Notes under the pieces: model-generated
The model's database searches: none
Told to the model about the DNA's origin: nothing
The model's input: the letters and a program-made list of their open reading frames with translations, nothing else
Translations under genes and position numbers: made by a program
Shown: piece by piece, positions 1-8,289 of the stretch
Numbering within the stretch: position 1 is the stretch's first letter
Layout: every line of letters starts with the position of its first letter
NCBI GenBank assembly: GCA_020024455.1
Contig: JAHHTU010000002.1
Span: forward strand, 1-64,000
Reading direction: 5' to 3'
DNA length: 64,000 nucleotides
DNA from: Anaerotignum sp.
GTDB lineage: Bacteria; Bacillota; Clostridia; Lachnospirales; Anaerotignaceae

Positions 1-60
1 TTTTTATACTAATAAGAAACTTTTTGCAATATTTTTTTCATATGATTATTGTGTTTATGC

Positions 61-89
61 TTGTGTTTTTCCATTTTTTTCTGCATAAT
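61..89 (+). promoter_or_regulatory. possible brnQ promoter
   Basis: TTGTGT at 61-66, a 17-base gap and CATAAT at 84-89 resemble a sigma-A promoter. It would leave an untranslated leader of about 95 bases before brnQ. A second weak candidate is TTGCAA at 24-29 with TATTGT at 47-52. The first 190 bases are very AT-rich, and I see no T-box or riboswitch in them. Confidence 0.3.
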
Positions 90-190
90 ATATATCAGAC
101 ATATTTTTCAAGATATTTCCTGAAAACATTTGTCTATGTCATTATTTTTATTTTTTCAGAGAGAGAAAAATTCTAAGGAGGTAAAATTCT

Positions 191-1468
191 ATGGAAAAAA
201 AGCAGAAGTTTAGTGACATACTTGTCATAGGTGCAGCACTGTTTGCTATGTTCTTTGGTGCCGGCAACCTGATTTTCCCACCTTTGTTGGGGCAGGAATC
301 TGGTACTTCTTGGTTCGTGGGCTTTGCGTTCTTCTTTATCTTTGACGTAGGCTTGGCATTGGTTGCAATTTTGGCATTGATTCGTAAAGGACAGTTGGAA
401 GTCAATGGTATTACCGGCGTTATGGGGAAAGTACCTTCCTTGATTATCAACTGTATCGCAGTATTGTGTATCGGGCCTTTGCTGGCAATTCCCCGTACCG
501 CTGCAACTACATATGAAGTAGGGATTGCACCTTTGTTCCCTAATTTCAATATTTGGATTTTCTCCGCAATTTTCTTTGCAATCGTATTGGTATTGACCAT
601 TCGTCCTTCCAAAGTAGTTGATATCATTGGTACATTCTTAACACCTATTTTGGTAATTGGTCTGTTGGCATTGATTATCAAAGGTATCATTTCTCCTTTG
701 GGTGCAATTGATGTTGAGGCAGTAAATAGCCCCGTGCAATCCGGTACTGTAAACGGTTACCAAACACTGGACGTAATGGCTTCCATGATATTCATTATGA
801 TTATCACAAGCAGTGCACAACAAAAAGGTTATACAAGCACACCCGCTCTGTCTAAAGCAGTATTAAACTCCAGTATTGTTGCAGCAGTTGGTTTGTTAAT
901 CATCTACGGTGGTTTGACATATCTGGGTGCAACAACTTGTGGTTTGGAAGAATATCATGGTTTGAACCAAACAGCTTTGTTGGTTGCTATCACAAAAGCA
1001 TTATTTGGACAAACAGGTGTTGTATTGTTGGGTATCATCGTATTGTTTGCTTGTTTGACAACTGCGATTGGTTTGAGTTCTTCCGCAGGTGCATTCTTTG
1101 AAGACATCTCCGGTGGTAAATTGTCTTACAAAAACGTTGTTATCGCAGTCGTTGTATTCAGCTGGTTGATTTCCAATGCCGGTGTAAGTACTATCATTCA
1201 AGTTTCCGCTCCTTTGTTGAACTTGATTTACCCCGGTATCTTGGTATTGATTATTTTGGCATTCTTCCATAACTCCATCAAAAACAAAAACATCTATCGT
1301 GTGGCTGCATACTTTGCAATCATCACAAGTGCTTTGGAAATTTTGGCTGGTTTTGGTTTGCCAACAGAATTTGTAAAAATGTTACCTTTGGGTGCTGCCG
1401 GTTTTGCTTGGATTTGCCCTGCAATCGTTGGTGGTATCATTGGGAAATTCATTCCTTGCAAAGAATAA
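191..1468 (+). CDS. brnQ: branched-chain amino acid:cation symporter BrnQ (LIVCS family)
   Basis: This 425-residue, almost wholly hydrophobic protein should have about 12 membrane helices and take up leucine, isoleucine and valine with Na+ or H+. The N-terminal segment with FFGAGNLIFPP (about residues 22-32) is the family hallmark, and the length fits. The start is set by AAGGAGG at 175-181, nine bases before the ATG. The gene stands alone: an AT-rich leader precedes it and a strong hairpin terminator follows, and the next gene, alaS, points the other way. No leader-peptide or T-box control is visible. Which branched-chain amino acid is preferred cannot be read from the sequence. Confidence in the family is high. 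Confidence 0.92.
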   Translation: MEKKQKFSDILVIGAALFAMFFGAGNLIFPPLLGQESGTSWFVGFAFFFIFDVGLALVAILALIRKGQLEVNGITGVMGKVPSLIINCIAVLCIGPLLAIPRTAATTYEVGIAPLFPNFNIWIFSAIFFAIVLVLTIRPSKVVDIIGTFLTPILVIGLLALIIKGIISPLGAIDVEAVNSPVQSGTVNGYQTLDVMASMIFIMIITSSAQQKGYTSTPALSKAVLNSSIVAAVGLLIIYGGLTYLGATTCGLEEYHGLNQTALLVAITKALFGQTGVVLLGIIVLFACLTTAIGLSSSAGAFFEDISGGKLSYKNVVIAVVVFSWLISNAGVSTIIQVSAPLLNLIYPGILVLIILAFFHNSIKNKNIYRVAAYFAIITSALEILAGFGLPTEFVKMLPLGAAGFAWICPAIVGGIIGKFIPCKE

Positions 1469-1501
1469 TATAATCAAACCATACATAACATAAAAAAAGC
1501 A

Positions 1502-1534
1502 AAATACCTCTGTATCATACAGAGGTATTTTTTT
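1502..1534 (+). terminator. intrinsic terminator of brnQ
   Basis: A perfect 13-bp stem (1502-1514 with 1518-1530) with a three-base loop is followed by a T run. It lies 33 bases past the brnQ stop. Confidence 0.85.
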
Positions 1535-1537
1535 GTA

Positions 1538-1574
1538 TAAAAAAATAGAGATGTGACAAATGCACATCTCTATT
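1538..1574 (-). terminator. intrinsic terminator of alaS
   Basis: A 12-bp stem (1544-1555 with 1563-1574) is followed on the minus strand by a T run (the A run at 1538-1545). It begins 11 bases past the alaS stop and sits back to back with the brnQ terminator. Confidence 0.8.
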
Positions 1575-1584
1575 TTGTTCTGAT

Positions 1585-4227
1585 TTATCCGATTTGTTCT
1601 GCAAGTACTTCTTTTGCTTTTTGCAATGCGTCTGCAATCTTGGTTGCATCTTTGCCGCCTGCTTGTGCCATGTTGGGGCGTCCGCCACCACCACCGCCGC
1701 AAACAGCCGCTGCCGCTTTGATGATATTGCCTGCGTGTGCACCTTTTTTCACCACATCATCGGTTGCCATTGCCATCAAATTGACTTTATCCCCTTTGCC
1801 GCTTGCCAATACAATCACGCCACTACCTAATTTTTGTTTCAGTTGGTCGCCCAATGTACGCAAGCCATTGCCATCTGTGTCTTTGATTTCTGCCGCCAAT
1901 ACAGCCACACCATTGATTTCTACTTTTGTATTCAAAATCTCATCGGCTGCACCGCCTGCCATTTTTGCTTTCAATTTTTCCAACTCTTTTGCTGTTTCTT
2001 TTTGTTCTGCCAACAGTTGTTCCAAACGTGTCAACAGCTTATCCGGTGTTGTTTTCACCAATTTGCAAATTTCTTTGATTTCTGTTTCTTGTGCCTGATA
2101 ATATTTCAATGCTTCGGAACCGGTCAATGCTTCTATACGTCTGACACCTGCCGCTACACCGTTTTCTGACAATATTTTGAAAGAACCCACCTGTGCAGTG
2201 TTTTCCAAGTGTGCACCACCACAAAGCTCAATACTGTAACCGCCCATATCAACCACACGCACAACATCACCGTATTTTTCACCAAACAATGCCATCGCAC
2301 CTTTTTGTCTTGCTGCGTCCATAGACATTTCCTCTGCCATGACTGCATAACTTTCAAAAATAGCATCGTTGACCAATTTTTCCACTTGTTGTACTTCTTC
2401 TGTGGTCAATGCCGCAAAATGTGTAAAGTCAAAACGCAAACGTTCCGCACTCACATAAGAGCCTGCCTGTTCCACATGGTTGCCCAAAACGGTACGCAAT
2501 GCTTTATGCAACAAGTGTGTTGCAGTATGGTTTCTTGCAGATGCCATACGCAAGCTTTTTGCAATGCTTGCACATACCATGCTGCCTACTTGCACGCTAC
2601 CTTCTGTCACTTCCCCAATATGGGCAATTTTTCCGCCAATGACTTTGATACAATCTGTCACAGCAATAACACCGGTATCTGTTTGGATACTGCCTTTGTC
2701 ACCGACTTGACCACCGCTTTCTGCATAGAATGGTGTTTTATCCAAAAATACTGCAACGCTATCCCCCGTTTGTGCCATATCTGCAATGGTATCATTTGCC
2801 ACCAAAGCAACAATTTTTGCGTCAGATACTGTAAATACATCATATCCTGCAAAAGCAGTTTCCAATTCCACAGGCAAATCGTTGTATACGGTTGCTGCTG
2901 CCCCCATATAATTGGATTTTGCTCTTGCGGCTCTTGCACGCTCTTTTTGCTGTTCCATTTCTTCCGCAAAGGCAGTTTCGTCAATTTCCATACCTTCTTC
3001 TGCCAAAATTTCTTTTGTCAAATCCACAGGGAATCCATATGTGTCATACAAACGGAAAGATTTTTCGCCGGACATCACTTTCACGCCTGCGGCTTTCATT
3101 TCTTCCATATCTGCTTTCAAAATTTCCATACCTTTGTCGATGGTTTTATAGAAACTATTTTCTTCAATGGACAAAATTTTGAAAATATGGTCTTTTTTTG
3201 CCACCAATTCCGGATAGGCATCTCCACTGCACGCAATCACGGATTTTGACAATTCTGCCAAGAATTCGCCCTCTATCCCCAACAATTTGCCATGGCGTGC
3301 CGCACGACGCAACAAACGACGCAACACATAGCCACGACCTTCATTGGAAGGCAATACACCATCTGCTGTCATCATGGTAACAGAACGGATATGGTCTGTA
3401 ATCACACGTACAGAAACGTCAATTTTGGCATCTGTGCCATATGTGACATTTGCTTTCTGACAAACTGCATCACGAGTGGCTTTGATGGTGTCCACATCAA
3501 AAATGGAGTCCACACCCTGCATGATGGTTGCCATACGTTCCAATCCCATACCAGTATCCACGTTTTTCTGTGCCAATTCTGTATATGTGCCATCTTCATT
3601 GGCATTAAACTGTGTCAGTACCAAATTCCAAAATTCCATATATCTGTCACAGTCACAACCAACCGTACAAGTAGGGCTGTCACAACCATATGCCTCGCCT
3701 CTGTCGAAATAAATTTCTGTACAAGGGCCACAAGGGCCTGTGCCATGTTCCCAGAAGTTGTCTGCTTTGCCCAGTTTGACAATGCGTTCCCAAGGCAAAC
3801 CAACTTTTTCATGCCAAATTTTCCCTGTTTCATCATCTTCTTCATAAATGGTTACATACAGCTTGTCCTCCGGAATTTCCAATACTTTTGTTACAAATTC
3901 CCAAGACCAAGGAATGATTTCGTTTTTGAAATAATCCCCAAACGAGAAATCACCCAACATTTCAAAGAATGTACCATGACGTGCAGTTTTACCCACGTTT
4001 TCAATATCACCGGTACGAATACATTTTTGACAAGTGGTCACACGTTTACTGGGGGGGATTTCCTGCCCTGTAAAATATGCTTTCATGGGTGCCATGCCGG
4101 AATTGATTAACAACAAACTATTGTCATTTTGTGGCACTAATGGGAAACTTTGCAAACGCAAATGTTCCTTGCTTTCAAAAAATTTCAAAAATGCTTCTCT
4201 GATTTCATTCACTCCTAAATATTTCAT
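1585..4227 (-). CDS. alaS: alanyl-tRNA synthetase
   Basis: This cytoplasmic class II enzyme charges tRNA-Ala. At 880 residues it has the full standard architecture: an N-terminal catalytic and tRNA-recognition half, the editing domain with HTATH at 567-571 and a C-x-x-x-H motif at 669-673, and a C-terminal C-Ala domain with a glycine run before RPNMAQAGG near residue 845. The editing motif reads CGGAH where CGGTH is usual, so the threonine is alanine; the zinc-ligand Cys and His are kept. The start follows TAAGGAGG. The leader is a T-box with a GCA (alanine) specifier, so transcription is expected to rise when uncharged tRNA-Ala accumulates. It is monocistronic, with its own promoter and terminator. 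Confidence 0.97.
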   Translation of the reverse strand: MKYLGVNEIREAFLKFFESKEHLRLQSFPLVPQNDNSLLLINSGMAPMKAYFTGQEIPPSKRVTTCQKCIRTGDIENVGKTARHGTFFEMLGDFSFGDYFKNEIIPWSWEFVTKVLEIPEDKLYVTIYEEDDETGKIWHEKVGLPWERIVKLGKADNFWEHGTGPCGPCTEIYFDRGEAYGCDSPTCTVGCDCDRYMEFWNLVLTQFNANEDGTYTELAQKNVDTGMGLERMATIMQGVDSIFDVDTIKATRDAVCQKANVTYGTDAKIDVSVRVITDHIRSVTMMTADGVLPSNEGRGYVLRRLLRRAARHGKLLGIEGEFLAELSKSVIACSGDAYPELVAKKDHIFKILSIEENSFYKTIDKGMEILKADMEEMKAAGVKVMSGEKSFRLYDTYGFPVDLTKEILAEEGMEIDETAFAEEMEQQKERARAARAKSNYMGAAATVYNDLPVELETAFAGYDVFTVSDAKIVALVANDTIADMAQTGDSVAVFLDKTPFYAESGGQVGDKGSIQTDTGVIAVTDCIKVIGGKIAHIGEVTEGSVQVGSMVCASIAKSLRMASARNHTATHLLHKALRTVLGNHVEQAGSYVSAERLRFDFTHFAALTTEEVQQVEKLVNDAIFESYAVMAEEMSMDAARQKGAMALFGEKYGDVVRVVDMGGYSIELCGGAHLENTAQVGSFKILSENGVAAGVRRIEALTGSEALKYYQAQETEIKEICKLVKTTPDKLLTRLEQLLAEQKETAKELEKLKAKMAGGAADEILNTKVEINGVAVLAAEIKDTDGNGLRTLGDQLKQKLGSGVIVLASGKGDKVNLMAMATDDVVKKGAHAGNIIKAAAAVCGGGGGGRPNMAQAGGKDATKIADALQKAKEVLAEQIG

Positions 4228-4255
4228 AAAAAACCTCCTTAAAAAATATATCTGA

Positions 4256-4561
4256 TAATAAAAAAGCCCCTGACTATCATAGTCAGGGACGAATTATTCA
4301 CCGTGGTACCACCCTCATTATGTTTTTATACAAAAAACATCACTCTATGTCTTTCACGCAGACCATACGCTTTGACATACTTTGCTTCCGTCAAAGAGCT
4401 GGGCAAAGAATGCCCGAAAAGACTGCTTCCACAATGTGCTGCTGAAAAATTCACACCAACATTTTCTCTCTGTAAAGTCCACCCGTTGTGTACTCCTTCT
4501 TTTCTTCACTTTTTGGCTATATGCAATTTCTTTTGCATGATATGACACACAAAAACAGTAT
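4256..4561 (-). promoter_or_regulatory. T-box leader, alanine-specific (GCA specifier)
   Basis: Read on the minus strand, the leader holds the conserved T-box bulge TGGTACCACGG (complement at 4301-4313) followed by a terminator hairpin (4268-4276 with 4280-4288) and a T run. Stem I can be folded: GAAAAG (4504-4499) pairs with CTTTTC, and CACAA pairs with TTGTG. This leaves a specifier loop with AGGAGTA on the 5' side and GAAGCAGT on the 3' side. The specifier triplet GCA (4426-4424) is an alanine codon, matching the downstream gene. A further stem with GGGCA/TGCCC lies between stem I and the antiterminator. Uncharged tRNA-Ala is expected to stabilise the antiterminator. Confidence 0.93.
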
Positions 4562-4567
4562 AATTTG

Positions 4568-4596
4568 ATTATAGACAGCACAAAATTCTTTGTCAA
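4568..4596 (-). promoter_or_regulatory. sigma-A promoter of the alaS T-box transcript
   Basis: TTGACA (complement at 4591-4596), 17 bases and TATAAT (complement at 4568-4573) form a perfect consensus promoter. It lies just before the T-box leader and just past the stop of the small gene upstream. Confidence 0.9.
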
Positions 4597-4604
4597 GGAA
4601 ATTT

Positions 4605-4964
4605 TCAATATAACCATGTCAAATCGTCGTCTAAAAATGGTCGTTTCCAATCTGTTGGCGTGGCTTGTGCCCGCAACAGCTGTTCTTTTCGATTGCGTAA
4701 TATCGCTTTATCCATTTGGGAAATATAGTATGCCGCTGCAAGCTGTACATCTTCCTTTTCTTCTGTTGTATCCAGCAATATCGAAAACAGCATATCTGCC
4801 AATGCCGCATTATTACGATATATCCGAAAATATTCCTGTAATTGCATGGTATACGCTTCCTCACAACTTTTTTCCAAATACAGACACAATCGCCGTCTAT
4901 CCCAGCCTGTTTCTGTTTTGGGATTATGTGTCAACAACAATTCCCAATTTTCAAAACACATCAT
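4605..4964 (-). CDS. hypothetical protein, 119 aa
   Basis: I do not recognise this family. The product is soluble, without signal peptide or membrane segment, rich in charged residues and predicted to be mostly helical, with several tryptophans and tyrosines (for example near residues 7, 21 and at the C-terminus). It starts 12 bases after the MocR-type regulator and lies on the same strand, so it is very likely co-transcribed with rpoN and that regulator. Its stop falls nine bases before the -35 box of alaS. The tight spacing supports a real gene, and a role linked to its operon partners is only an inference. The first codons are two ATGs in a row, and either could be used. Confidence 0.6.
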   Translation of the reverse strand: MMCFENWELLLTHNPKTETGWDRRRLCLYLEKSCEEAYTMQLQEYFRIYRNNAALADMLFSILLDTTEEKEDVQLAAAYYISQMDKAILRNRKEQLLRAQATPTDWKRPFLDDDLTWLY

Positions 4965-4976
4965 AAGCTCCCTTTA

Positions 4977-6395
4977 TCACATACTTTGCAACACTTCACC
5001 CAATCGTTTCATGCCGACTTCGATTTTATCATCGGAAAGACCGGAAAAACTCAATCGAATATAATTGCTTTTTGCAGCACCAATCAAAAACTGTGTCCCC
5101 GGTGATACCAACACATTTTTTTCCAACGCACGATTACAAAACACTTCTGCATCAATATGTTTGGGCAATGCCACCCATAAACTCACACCACCATACGGCA
5201 CATGATAACTTGCCATAGGCAAGAGATATTTCTTTGCCATGGAAATGGCTTTGCGATATTTTTCACCACCATATTTTCGGACTTGTTTGCCACGTTTTTC
5301 CCAGCCGTTGATTTCCAAATATTCCTGCATGGCTTTTTGCATAAAACCGGAGGTGGAAATATCGGTCATGTATTTTGCCTCCAACACTGCTGTTTTGATT
5401 TTCTTGGGCAATACCATCAACCCCATACGCAACCCCGGCATCAATATTTTGGAAAAACTCTTGATATAAATGACTCGATTTTTATAATCCAATGCCTTTA
5501 ATGGCAATGGTTTTTCTTTGGTATAGTGAAAATCATAGAAATCGTCTTCCTCTATGATATCTATATCATATTTTTCTGCCAATTCCAGCAACTGCCGCTT
5601 TTTTTCCAAAGAATATGAAATACCGGTAGGTGTCTGAAAATATGCCATCATATACAAAAATTTGGGGTGGTATAATTTCAGATAATTTTCCAATGCTGTC
5701 ATATCCATACCATCTGCCTGCATCTGAATTTCCACCAATTTCGCACCTTTGGATAAAAATGCCCCTGCCGCACCGTAAAATGTGGGCGTTTCCACAAACA
5801 CCGTATCATCATATTGCAATAACGCCTTTGCAATAATATCCATACCTTGTTGTGCCCCTGCCACAATCTGCACATATTCCGCACTGGTTTGTATCCCAAA
5901 CGATGCCAAATACCGACAGAGTGTTTCCCGCAGTGGCAGGTAGCCCATACTGTCTGTGTATCGAAAAGCACCGCCTTTTTCCCGTTCCAGTACACGGTCA
6001 AATGCATATTTGAACTCATCTACCGGAAACAAATCATCGGGTAATGATGTATCCGTAAAATTGATAACATTATCCCAAACAGGCAAATATTGCATATATT
6101 CTATATTTTTTCGTGTAATGGGTGAAGATAATTTCTCGATGGGCAACGGGGATACATATGTCCCACTGCCTACATGAGAATATACCATTTTCTTTTGTTC
6201 CAAATATTTGTAGGCATTGACAATGGTGACGGTATTGACTGCAAAATGGCTTGCCATTTTCCGAATGGGTGGCAATTTTTCATCTGCAATCAAAATCCCT
6301 GACACAATCAATGCCGCAATCCCGTCTGCAATTTGTTGATACAGTGGGATTTCACTATGTTTTTGTATGGAAATATCAAAAATGGGTTCTGTCAT
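4977..6395 (-). CDS. MocR/PdxR-type GntR-family regulator with aminotransferase domain
   Basis: This 472-residue protein joins an N-terminal GntR winged helix (about 10-80, including the stretch LPPIRKMASHFAVN) to a fold-type I PLP aminotransferase-like domain. The PLP-binding lysine is visible in SFSKILMPGLR (K316), with EEDDFYDFHY upstream (282-291). Members of this family are transcription regulators that sense PLP or amino-group compounds; some control pdxST or amino acid catabolism. No such target lies next to it. The start follows AAGGAG, and the ATG lies 11 bases past the rpoN stop, so the two share an operon. The target genes cannot be read from this window. Confidence 0.9.
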   Translation of the reverse strand: MTEPIFDISIQKHSEIPLYQQIADGIAALIVSGILIADEKLPPIRKMASHFAVNTVTIVNAYKYLEQKKMVYSHVGSGTYVSPLPIEKLSSPITRKNIEYMQYLPVWDNVINFTDTSLPDDLFPVDEFKYAFDRVLEREKGGAFRYTDSMGYLPLRETLCRYLASFGIQTSAEYVQIVAGAQQGMDIIAKALLQYDDTVFVETPTFYGAAGAFLSKGAKLVEIQMQADGMDMTALENYLKLYHPKFLYMMAYFQTPTGISYSLEKKRQLLELAEKYDIDIIEEDDFYDFHYTKEKPLPLKALDYKNRVIYIKSFSKILMPGLRMGLMVLPKKIKTAVLEAKYMTDISTSGFMQKAMQEYLEINGWEKRGKQVRKYGGEKYRKAISMAKKYLLPMASYHVPYGGVSLWVALPKHIDAEVFCNRALEKNVLVSPGTQFLIGAAKSNYIRLSFSGLSDDKIEVGMKRLGEVLQSM

Positions 6396-6406
6396 ACCGA
6401 AACTCC

Positions 6407-7765
6407 TTAATATTGTTTTCTGCCCAAAGCACTCGGAATGCCCATACTTTCCCGATATTTTGCAACGGTTCTGCGGGAAATATGAATCCCTGCGGCAGTG
6501 AGCTGTTCTGTCAATTCTCTATCACTGTAAGGGTGTGTTTTATCTTCTTGTGTAATTATGGTTTCGATGCGGTTTTGTATGGATTGTGCGGAGATGCTTT
6601 CCATACCATCGGTTGCCATAGCTTGCGAAAAGAAATCCACCAAAGCAAATACCCCTTTTTCACATTGTAGATATTTTTCTTTTACGGCACGGCTAACCGT
6701 AGATTCATGCATTTGTATGCGTTCTGCAATATCCATCATACGCAACGGTTTCAGCGTACCATTGGGATATAAAAAAAATTCTTTCTGTGCCAATACAATT
6801 TGTGTGGTTGTTTCCAACAACGTGCTTTCCCGACGATTGACACATTGCACCGCCCATTCGGCTTGTTTGAGTTTTTGTGTGATATATTCTTTGGTTTCTT
6901 TGGATTGGTCTTGTTGCAATAATTTCTGATACGATGGTGTCACAAATAAACGTGGAACACTGTTTTTGTTGACTGTCACAAACAATTCTTCCCCTTTTCG
7001 CTCCACAAAAACATCGGGAATGACATATTCCACAGGTTGATTGCCACAAAATCCACTGCCCGGTTTTGGCACACAACTTCTGATTTCTTCCAAAGCCTTT
7101 GTCAATTTTTCCATGGAAACGTGTAATTTCTTTGCCACATAGGACATACGATTTTTTGCAATATCCTGCAAATAGGTTTCCACGATATGCATTGCTGTTT
7201 CACAAGCATTATTTTGTCTTAGCTGTATGAGCAAACACTCTTTCAAATCTCTTGCCCCTACACCGGGTGGGTCTAAGGACTGTAATTGCAGCAATAATTT
7301 TTCTGCCTCCAAAGCGGTCAAACCATATTTTTTCTGTGCCACCTGCAAAGCATCTGTTTCCAGATATCCGCTTTCTTCTGTGCTTTCTGCTAAAAAACAC
7401 AGAGCCGTTTTCTGTCTTTGGTGCAAGGGCAAAATATGAATTTGAAACAGCAAATATTCTCGTAAACTTTGTGTTTCTTTTTTACCAAAACGCAAATCTT
7501 CCCGTTCTTTTTCATTCTCCATATCCAGTTGATAATATCCCCTGTTTTGCTCATCGCCTTCTTGCAACCAATCCAGTTTTTGCAACAAAGAGGGCTCTTC
7601 TTTTTCCGCAATATGTTCTTCCGTCCAGTCTAATAACGGATTTTCTTCGGAAACTTCTCGAATATATTCTGACAATGCCAATGTGTTCATTTGCAATATT
7701 TCTACGGATTGCTGCATTCTTTGTGAAAGCATTTGTTTTTGTTGCAACTGCAATGATAAATCCAT
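6407..7765 (-). CDS. rpoN: RNA polymerase sigma-54 factor
   Basis: RpoN directs core RNA polymerase to -24/-12 promoters, where an enhancer-binding ATPase must open the DNA. The 452-residue product shows the glutamine-rich region I (LQLQQKQMLSQRMQQ near the N-terminus), the core-binding middle and the DNA-binding C-terminus. It ends with the RpoN box in the form RRTVAKYRE, close to the usual ARRTVTKYRE. I chose the ATG at 7765 because it follows a GGGGG ribosome site by six bases; a longer reading frame would begin at 7840 inside the predicted promoter. It heads an operon with the MocR-type regulator. No sigma-54 activator or obvious -24/-12 promoter is visible in the window. Confidence 0.95.
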   Translation of the reverse strand: MDLSLQLQQKQMLSQRMQQSVEILQMNTLALSEYIREVSEENPLLDWTEEHIAEKEEPSLLQKLDWLQEGDEQNRGYYQLDMENEKEREDLRFGKKETQSLREYLLFQIHILPLHQRQKTALCFLAESTEESGYLETDALQVAQKKYGLTALEAEKLLLQLQSLDPPGVGARDLKECLLIQLRQNNACETAMHIVETYLQDIAKNRMSYVAKKLHVSMEKLTKALEEIRSCVPKPGSGFCGNQPVEYVIPDVFVERKGEELFVTVNKNSVPRLFVTPSYQKLLQQDQSKETKEYITQKLKQAEWAVQCVNRRESTLLETTTQIVLAQKEFFLYPNGTLKPLRMMDIAERIQMHESTVSRAVKEKYLQCEKGVFALVDFFSQAMATDGMESISAQSIQNRIETIITQEDKTHPYSDRELTEQLTAAGIHISRRTVAKYRESMGIPSALGRKQY

Positions 7766-7811
7766 ATGAACGCCCCCTTTTTTATTTTTTTCCTGCTTGC
7801 ATTTGTTTTTC

Positions 7812-7840
7812 ATTGTATCATAAGGCACAGCAAACAGCAA
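7812..7840 (-). promoter_or_regulatory. likely rpoN promoter
   Basis: On the minus strand TTGCTG (complement at 7835-7840), 17 bases and TACAAT (complement at 7812-7817) form a good sigma-A promoter. Transcription would start about 40 bases before the rpoN ATG at 7765, which supports that shorter start. Confidence 0.6.
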
Positions 7841-8127
7841 TCATTCCTGCGTTTGTTCTTCTGTTTTGCCTATATCTATTTTGCCTATATGGGGTTTCTT
7901 TTTTTTGTAAATGTTGACAGAAAATTGTCAAAAATGTTGGTAATAAGTTCACATTTACAATCTGATAGCGATTATAGTAAACTGTATATGTAAAATGTTT
8001 ACGCATATATATAAACATATCCATGCAAAATCATTTTTATTGTATTTCTACCTATTAAAAAAGTATCACTGAAAATGATTTATTTTTTTCAAAAAATGTT
8101 TTTTTCTATTTTTTTATGAAAAAAATA

Positions 8128-8156
8128 TTGTGAATTTCTTACTTTTGTATTAAAAT
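8128..8156 (+). promoter_or_regulatory. likely rnf operon promoter
   Basis: TTGTGA (8128-8133), 17 bases and TAAAAT (8151-8156) give a plausible sigma-A promoter. It leaves a leader of about 125 bases before the rnfC ATG. Confidence 0.5.
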
Positions 8157-8244
8157 ATTGCTGTTATATATAGCTATATTTTTTTATTCAAGCGTTTTTG
8201 CACGAATGCTTGTCTTTTGTGCTGTAAACGCAACAAAATTATCA

Positions 8245-8264
8245 TTGCGTTTTGAACAACGCAA
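8245..8264 (+). other. hairpin in the rnf leader
   Basis: TTGCGTT (8245-8251) pairs with AACGCAA (8258-8264) across a six-base loop. An alternative pairing uses CGCAA at 8229-8233 with TTGCG at 8245-8249, so two mutually exclusive folds exist. No T run follows the hairpin. Function unknown. Confidence 0.4.
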
Positions 8265-8289
8265 AAATCACTTGACAGAGGGGGATAAT

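Larger units (their letters stand above)
7766..8289. other. divergent intergenic region between rpoN and rnfC
   Basis: This 524-base, very AT-rich region separates the rpoN and rnf operons. It holds an rpoN promoter at its left end and an rnf promoter and leader hairpins at its right end. Between about 7850 and 8120 I see only T-rich and A-rich DNA, with no open frame I would defend and no recognisable riboswitch. Confidence 0.6.

Noticed and set aside
1..190. T-box or leader peptide before brnQ
   Set aside because: No TGGNACC-type bulge, no leucine-rich small frame and no terminator hairpin.
2209..3249. Long plus-strand frames opposite alaS (and similar opposite rnfC, gerA and others)
   Set aside because: They are antisense shadows of real genes, with no ribosome sites and biased cysteine-, histidine- and phenylalanine-rich translations.
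7766..7840. Longer RpoN start at 7840
   Set aside because: It begins at the -35 box of the likely promoter. The ATG at 7765 has a GGGGG site and starts the conserved region I.
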